Shown here one piece after another: positions 56,904 through 64,000 of a stretch of DNA of 64,000 nt. Within the stretch, counting starts at the first letter, position 1, and the number at the start of each line of letters is the position of its first letter. The notes below the pieces were generated by a model that did no database searches, was not told the DNA's origin, and was given only the letters and a program-made list of their open reading frames with translations. The position numbers were made by a program, and so were the translations under genes. The stretch lies in NCBI GenBank assembly GCA_914767715.1, contig OU612067.1:12779001-12843000 (forward strand), written 5' to 3'. The stretch comes from Membranipora membranacea (taxonomy: Eukaryota > Bryozoa > Gymnolaemata > Cheilostomatida > Membraniporidae).

Positions 56904-58807
56904 TTACTTCTTCTTCTTTTTCTTTCCTTTTCCTCCGCCTCCCTTACCCTTTTTCTTCTTCACAGTGGGACCTGTGTAAGGGAAGCCCCTCATCGTTAGA
57001 GCTTGCGGTGCGTTGTGTGAAATGTAGTGAAGATTCAGCATGGCTGACGGGCTCAGTATATCAGTCTGTAACGCAAACAAAGAATAAGAGCATTATTTTT
57101 TAGAATGAAGATGAGCTATCTTAGCTGCCATTTTCTATCTATATGATCCATAATTATCAATATTGATCACATTTTACAAGTCTTGTTTAGACTGTTGCTA
57201 ATGTTATTGATTTGTAGATATTCCTGCTGAGTAGAAGTTACTTGCCTTTAATCAATGAGGCCACAACTCTTAATATTTATTTTTAACCATAGTTATTCTG
57301 AACTGACATAGAAATGTGTTTAAAACTACTAATGATCAACATAATATGTATAGCAATAAATCATGCTCTCTTAAATGACATTCATGGTGGCACCCTTGTT
57401 GTACTGCATCTCGCTTGTGTACATAAACTAAAATGTTACTCAGGTATAATCGACTGTCATTGAGTTCTGATAAAAAAAGCAGTTACCTGCTTTGAATCAT
57501 GTTGAACTGCATAACTGTTTTATAGTATTTCAATTGAACAAATCTTCTTCCAAAAATCTGGTGATCAAATAATATGCATCATATATTGACAAGGCAATAG
57601 CTTAATTGAAATAAGAAATGATAAGGTGTAATGGCAGTGAAGGTTCTTCTATAACAAAGACTGTTACAAAAACTTCACAAAAGCGAGCAGATGGCTTATG
57701 AAAATTGAAATGATATACAGCCTGAGAGCAAACCATGTTGATTAAAATCAGATGTCTTATCACACGCCACATCCCGAAGCGTGGGCAATAAAAATTTTAG
57801 TGCCTTAGTGACGAGGCCGCAATATCTGCGCCAGTTTGCTCTCAGAATTGCAGGCAGGTCGGAGCACACCTGGGGGCCAACCAAACCCCAGTAGTCAATG
57901 GACTGCAGCGGGATTCGAACCCACAACCTTCAACATTTGCATGTTAAAGGACCGGCGCTCTAACCAGCCACCTCCTACCTTTAGGACTAACCAGAGAGGC
58001 TATATATATGATAATATTGTTTATTGAGGATTTTCTTCAACATTTGAGAGCCCACAGAGTACGACTACAACATTGGATTTAGTAGACTGCAAGGCAGGTG
58101 AGGAGAGGCAAAGCCAGTCGGTGTCGATTAAAGAATAATTTGCACATTATAGTTTTTTGTGACAGGGATGAAGGAATAAAATACATTACCTTCTCATTAC
58201 GGACATCCTCTTAAATCCAACCTGAACGTACATATGTCATGAATGACTAGATAATAAGGTCTCAGAGGCATTACATATATTGTTGTCCTTTGACCAACCA
58301 ATTTAGAGTTCAAACTGTGCTGAAAAGCTGGTAGTAGTGGTAGATAATAAAATGCTACTACCAGCTATCCTGATACAGTTTGAGCGCTTAAACTAGCGTC
58401 TAATTCTTAACGGTAAAAGTGTTCATTAAGAACCAAGGATGGCTTATAAATTCATTCTGTAAGCGAGCAGATTCAGACTTCCATGAGGTAGGGACAAAGA
58501 CATTGTGCTATTAGTTTTTTTATCAAACCTTGAACTTTAAAATTTGATTAGTGAGAGTGTGGTGGGGCATGTTTTACATACACACATTTTACATGTGCCT
58601 GTGGCCATACAGAGTCTTAGATTACAAACTAACTTAATCGAATTTTAAACATGAAATAAACCCTAAGGTACTTACGGTAAGGGGTGTCAAAGGAGCAACT
58701 TTATTCTTCTTCCCTTTTTTTCCGCTTCCTTTTTTACCTTTCCCTTTTTTCCCTGAGCTACCCGTAGTTTTTTTAGGACTAGCACTTTTAGCACTTTTTT
58801 TACCAGG
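56904..58807 (-). CDS. SMKR1: Small lysine-rich protein, SMKR1-like (two coding exons found)
   Basis: Exon 58807-58676 codes for 44 residues rich in Lys, Gly and Ser, and exon 57065-56904 codes for 53 residues plus TAA. They join in phase 0. The second begins TDILSPSAMLNLHYISHNAP and continues with a MRGFPYTG segment, which matches the conserved core of vertebrate SMKR1 (DILSP-AAMLNLYYIAHN ... LRGF). The C-terminus is a poly-Lys/Gly tail. Molecular function is unknown in the literature I know. The initiator Met is not in these exons; the first exon must end in ATG in phase 0. A candidate is 59070-59072 (minus), followed by a GTATGA donor. The gene is divergent from NUTF2. Confidence 0.85.
57760..57985 (-). 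repeat. tRNA-derived SINE, family 2 (minus strand)
   Basis: Read on the minus strand: GGTGGCTGGTTAGAGCGC, a B box GGGTTCGAATCCCGC, then GTGTGCTCCGACCTGCC, GGCGCAGATATTGCGGCCTC and an end CCCACGCTTC. It lies in the intron of the SMKR1-like gene. Confidence 0.85.
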
Positions 58808-59992
58808 CTGTAAAATGTCAGTAGAAGTTATGTGATAGTCATGTGATTGCAATAGCTAGGAGTATTGTGGATGATATAAATGTACAGTGGTGCTGATGGT
58901 AATAAATCTATCCATCCATCCGTCCATGTTGATAATATAAGACACATTATTGATCGCATTTTATCCTATCACATGGATAAAGTTGTAGTAGACTTTGATA
59001 TGAGATAAAGCCATAATAATAATATCTAATTTATTTTTGGATTGATAATCCTAATTGTGTTTTTCATACCATTTTAATGCAGTAGTGTTGTGACAAAGTG
59101 ACTTAGTAGACCAGCACCGGCGTCTCAATAACTGAAGACATGCAACATCGATTATAATAAAGCTACCTCAGAGTGAAAATATGTTGATATTCGCCTGATG
59201 TTACCGCATCATTCTAGAAAAATAAGACATTTCTGTCAACAGTATTCTACTAACAATCCGTACATAAAACAGAGTGAGAATAAGCATGTAGATCAATAGT
59301 TTCAACTGTCTCTTACACTGTTTTCCTGCTGGCACTGAAGAGTTTTAGTTCAATGTCTGGATGAAACAGGTTCTGAGTTAGAAAGAATTGGGACCTTAGC
59401 TGTTTAAAAAAATGATTCCCCTAGGTTGTGTATGTGAGTGGATGTGTGTGTGTGTGAGTAATTGGTAGGAAGCCATTACAACCAAACTACGAGAGCCAAA
59501 ATTGGCAATGGACACCACTGCGGGCCCACTCTGAGCTGGTCAATACAAGGACTTACAGCATCATACTTACTTCAGTGACAGTACCTGCGACTGTAATACA
59601 AGTGATATTTCACACTCTATGATCAACCGAATTTCACTACTTTTGACCATCAAGAGTAAACTGTTTTGATTCTAAAATTGAAATAATGTTACTATTTAGA
59701 ATCACAAAACTTGCTTTGGCCTAAAGTGAAAGTGAAACTTCTTTGTGAGTACGTTGCTATAAGCAACCACTTTTGGCAATAGCTCCTTATTGCATCATTT
59801 CGAAATCCTCTTTCTGGTTGTCCAGTTAAAATCATTTTAACAATCTCATTGACTTGTGAAAATAGACATGAGTTTTCCATCGATACTTGGTGGATCTGAA
59901 GAAACTAAGTGTGCATGTGAATTTGAACTTTCTTTCAGTTGGAATTAGGTTGGAGGTTTTTGGTGCTAATTTGTCATATTTCCTCCTCAAAC
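58808..59992. promoter_or_regulatory. Head-to-head region of SMKR1 and NUTF2
   Basis: About 1.2 kb separates the known SMKR1 coding exon from the NUTF2 start. It must hold the SMKR1 first exon and both promoters. A short TG repeat is at about 59430-59460. No clear core-promoter motif could be pinned. Confidence 0.4.
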
Positions 59993-62568
59993 ATGGATCA
60001 AGCGCAGTATACAGCTATATGTGAGCACTTTCAACAATATTACAAAGTTTTCGACACCAACAGACAAGAACTAGGACAGTATTACCATGTAAGTTAGCTG
60101 TTTTTGTGTATTTCTCTTGTAGCAGGTTAGTTAGCTGCTGGTACTAACTGGCTAGTAGTAGGCCTAGGTAGGTTGCAATCACTCAGTCTCATTCAATTGT
60201 GATTACTTACTTACTTCCCAATTAATCCCACCCGCCTAGCCTATAATAGAGTGGGCATGTAGGATAAATTGACCAGCTGTCATTGTGGTGTGCTGTTGTG
60301 GTTGGTGTGCCGATGATGGTTTTTAAGTTCAATGAAAAAACTTAGAAAATAATAATCCAGAAAAAAAACTAATGTGAAAAACTTGCAAAAAGAAAACATA
60401 ACGTAAAAATGCATGCCGAACACTGCTAGTTGATCGCCACTGGTCAATGGTGTTTCATTTACGGGCTACAGAACACATCAACAATACAAGTATATAATAT
60501 AAGGTATTAGAGGTTAGTTAGAAGACGAGAATGTTAGTTAGCTTAGTATAGGATTTTCAAAGTATACTTTAATCTCACCTCTGACCTGATTGATGTGTTC
60601 ATTTGTTCCATTCGCTGGGGAGGGGAAAACTAAAAACATAAAATGGTATTTGAAAAAAGTGGGGTGGATCAACGTGCCCCAAGGCTCAACGTGCCCCGCC
60701 TTCCCCTAATAGTGATAGGATTATTAGGCCCTTATATATCGCTTTGGGTGGTGGGTAGGATGGAAGCTCTCTCAGTTCAGCATATTTGCTTTAGGGTTAT
60801 TGTTGAAATAATACCATCAATGTGTTTTCTATACATCAAAGGTGAGCTGACCAGCAAATATCAGATATGTAGTAAACCAAGCTAACACTATCTGAAGGTC
60901 AAACTTAAACCACTGCTGTTGACTAGGCCTAGTTGGTGACAGTTCTGTGATTAAAGCCTCATTTATATATTATCTTTTACCTAAACATAATTCAATGAGC
61001 ACACGTTACTCTGGCAGCAGTTGTTAAAGCGAACATATACTCCCATCTTAATGGGCGAGTGCTAATCCGAACTTCTCAAAACTTTGCACTGCTATATTAA
61101 TTTGTTTCACTCTTGTCATTTTAGGAAACATCGCTTCTTTGCTTTGAAAGTAAGGGGAATGAGATTATCCAAGGAAGAGATGCCATCGTTCAAAAACTTG
61201 TGGTGAGTGTGCAGGCATACAGTAAAAACTTCTTGTGCAATCCATCGTAACAAGCATCAGGATTATTTTTTTCAAATAGAATGACATTTTCTCTAGCCTT
61301 CTTTTCATAGAATTTGTGAGATTGTGATATTTGCTTGGGTAAACAAATGTGGCGAATCATATCGAATCATGGCCAATTATCATATTCTACATCCACTTCC
61401 CCCAACTTCAGGGAACCATGATCTGAAATTTGCTCATTTCATGCGTATTTATATAAAGAGGGGACAACCTTAGTGGTTGAGATAAGTGGAGAAGATTTAT
61501 ATTCAAGTGAAGCTTATGGTTTCAACTCTGTCCATAAGTTATTTAAAATATTGCCATGGTGCTCTTGATTAGACTGAGACCTTTAATATGATTCAAAATA
61601 TGAGGAGGTGCTACTATAGCTTTAAAAGAAAGTGGTGGCTGGACCAGTGCATTAAAAGTGTGAACATTGAATGAATGAAATGGTGTGGCGGTCAAATAGG
61701 CAGTCATATGATTGTTGGTTTGCAAAGCTACTGTCTTAATATGGTAACCAAAATAGACCAGACATTCTGATTTGACAGCGCAAGCTTCCACAGTGCAGCC
61801 GGCGGCTTCTCTGTTAGACAGGAGGCTTTGTTGTCTCCTCACCTGTTGGGCTTACATGCCAAAGGTTGTCATCCGTTTTAAGTAATGGCCATAGATTCTT
61901 CTTTGTTATGTATAAGCTCCCCTTGGTTCCTCCTTAAGAAGTGTTTGCATGCTCAGGTGTCATCGATGACAGATTCAAAAGGGGAGATATGGTTGGTTAA
62001 TGTCATTTGTGTCTTGATCTAGTCCTCATTGAGCATATTCACAGGAGCAATAGGGAGTTGCCTCCTCAATACAAAGAATGAATTGGAGGGGAGAACTATC
62101 ATATATATAGCCTCAGTTTTTTGCAAAATCAGAATCTTGCTGTTTAGTTTGATGGGAAAATATGATGACGGCAAGAAGTTGCCCTAATACATTCCGGCAA
62201 GGAGTGACATTTGTTACTCCTAGATTACGGGCAACTACACTACATAAATTAATAACCCCATTCATTTATCCGGCGTTGGTATATTTTTTTTTTCAGACCA
62301 TAATTTCTTATTGTTATTCTTATGTTTCTGCTAGTTAAGTAATGAAGTTGTTATGATTGTCTATATATCTAACTACATTATATTTTTGTTGGTCAAAAAC
62401 CTCAAGCATTGTAGTTTGTACTTAATGATGTAAGGATTACTATTATTGTTTTTTGTTCCATTTTCACAGCAACTGCCCTTCCAGAGAGTAGCACATGCAG
62501 TAACAACATGTGATGTCCAGCCGACAAGTGACGGTGCTCTGATTATAGTCGTCAATGGATTACTGCAG
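59993..62568 (+). CDS. NUTF2: Nuclear transport factor 2, 5' part (three exons; gene continues off the window)
   Basis: Exons 59993-60088, 61125-61202 and 62470-62568 join in phase 0 to 91 residues. NTF2 carries Ran-GDP into the nucleus through the pore. MDQAQYTAICEHFQQYYKVF (first helix), the QGRDAIVQKL segment and LPFQRVAHAVTTCDVQPT match the family in order and spacing. The family has about 127 residues; the last ~36, with the ...F.QTF.L and NDIFR segments, are not found before 64000, so the last exon is probably to the right. The donor after exon 3 (CAG|gtatgt) is good. Confidence 0.9.
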
Positions 62569-64000
62569 GTATGTGTCTATGTTATATTTGGATATCTATA
62601 CCACTGTTAGAATAAGGGTACAGCATAGACTTAAGGTAGAGACAGTCAAGGGGGTCAGCAAATATCAACTTTCTATACACCGTTGGAAAGCTGCCGAGCT
62701 ACTGATCGCTGACAGCACATCAAAACTGTGATTGGATGACATTGCGTCAGTTTATCACAGAATGCCCAAAAACACCTTAAAAAGCCCCTTAAATTGGCTG
62801 TTTTGGGTATTCTGTAGTGTACAATTCGGGGAAAACTGATACCTGGTGCCAAATTCTGATAGCATATCCTGTTTGTATGTGATGCAGCACATCAAATCCA
62901 GGCATTTGCAATGTGAAATGGATTTTGAGTTATCTATTGCATATTATAGCTCAGGTCCTTAGCATTACATTGGTGCCATCATTTTCTTTCTAGCTTAATT
63001 ACAACTATTACTACATCAATTTTTACGACTGGTGTCTCATGATTTCTAGAAACGGCCATTGTTGGGAATTTAAGGATGAAGTCGAGCTTCGTAGAAATCT
63101 GATAGGTTTTATTGTGTTCACTCACTCAGACCATAGCAACGTGGTTAGATCTGAATGCGAAGCGGTAAACTTTGGTATTGAATTCAAACTAAGATTATGC
63201 CGAAAAAAATCATATGGGTTTAAAAATTCAAATCATCAATTTAATTATATTATATAATGATTTTTATTGGCTATTATTGAACCCACTAAGCGTCTAAAAA
63301 TAAAATGACGAAACTTATCGCAGGTTACGCTGATTGGAGTCACCTTCACAAAACTGGCCTATGATCTTTAACTTCAAACCCAATATAATAACATACAATA
63401 ACTTATAGTCATCAAGTATTATTTTTATTATATTTCACTATATAATATATTATATTTAATATGTATTTTCGCGTGTGGTTTTGGATTTCAAAACTCCTTT
63501 TTGTATAAATAGCTTTGCCTAGAGAAAAAATTCATAAACCAAAAAGACGAATTCATTCGAAATCGTAGAAAACATCTCAGTTATATAATAATTTCATATA
63601 ATATATTATATTTAACATGAATTAACAATCATGTTACTCCAAATTCTTCCTGAGAATATTCCTCTGAGATGAGCTCTCGTTTCTTACAACCCTGACCGGG
63701 TTCGCAGTATCATATTATATAGTTAATCAAATTATGCATTATGTAATACCATTGAATTCCATATCTGGAATAGCATCATTAGCTTTCTTTTGCAAAACAA
63801 AGGGCTTGCAAAAATAGCCAGTCCCTAGTAGCAATCTAGAAATGCCCTAATCATCGACACTGTATGGGGTATAATTACTGTTTGCAACTTTGTAAACAAG
63901 ACAATTTCTCAGGCTAATTATTCATGCTACTAGGGACAGCCAATCAGATAACAGTCAGATGGGTCCCTGTGTTTAGTGTCCTAACTGTATAACGCTATGA
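62569..64000. other. Intron 3 of NUTF2 to the window edge
   Basis: It contains AT-rich sequence, twin TATAATATATTATATTTAA motifs (about 63437 and 63597) and a small 13-bp inverted repeat, GTCCCTAGTAGCA (63821-63833) with TGCTACTAGGGAC (63925-63937), probably the ends of a miniature element. I see no exon. Confidence 0.5.

Noticed and set aside
63039-63257. Frame considered as the NUTF2 last exon
   Set aside because: It lacks the conserved end motifs of NTF2 and a phase-0 acceptor.

Overview
The window is eukaryotic and almost certainly from an invertebrate animal. Genes are split by GT-AG introns of about 0.1 to 3 kb, the DNA is visibly A+T-rich, short non-autonomous transposons and tRNA-derived SINEs are common, and the recognisable genes are metazoan: caspase-like proteases, CRYZ, TRMT112, SMKR1, ABHD17 and NUTF2. 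I cannot name the phylum from sequence alone. I built the gene models by hand by matching splice sites and intron phases. Six exon chains close without a break: two caspase genes, the 13-exon gene, CRYZ, TRMT112 and the three NUTF2 exons that are present.

Region by region: 1-1.1 kb holds the last exon of a membrane protein with an apparent frameshift. 2.4-25 kb is a tandem duplication of caspase-like genes. Copy A (3222-7128, 508 aa) is a plain caspase-sized protein. Copy B (11267-24982, 1516 aa predicted) joins the same caspase fold to about 1,050 residues that I do not recognise. 25-29 kb is repeat-rich and includes a perfect 49-bp-arm hairpin. 29.3-40.3 kb is a 13-exon minus-strand gene of 734 aa without a recognised family. 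40.4-42.7 kb holds an inverted-repeat element and a SINE lying between 82-bp direct repeats. 42.7-51.0 kb is a head-to-head pair, CRYZ (minus) and TRMT112 (plus). 53.3-54.5 kb is a dead non-LTR retrotransposon. 54.9-55.9 kb is an intronless ABHD17 homologue. 56.9-62.6 kb is another head-to-head pair, SMKR1 (minus) and the first three exons of NUTF2 (plus). The NUTF2 gene runs off the right end.

The most distinctive locus is the caspase pair. Both copies keep the His/Cys dyad but carry QACQG or QSCQG instead of the usual QACRG. Their 3' halves, including an intron, are nearly identical while their 5' halves have diverged, which suggests gene conversion. Three related first exons remain, and copy B appears to have gained a very long, novel C-terminal region. 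The other named genes are ordinary housekeeping or ciliary-type genes with no obvious functional link to the caspases.
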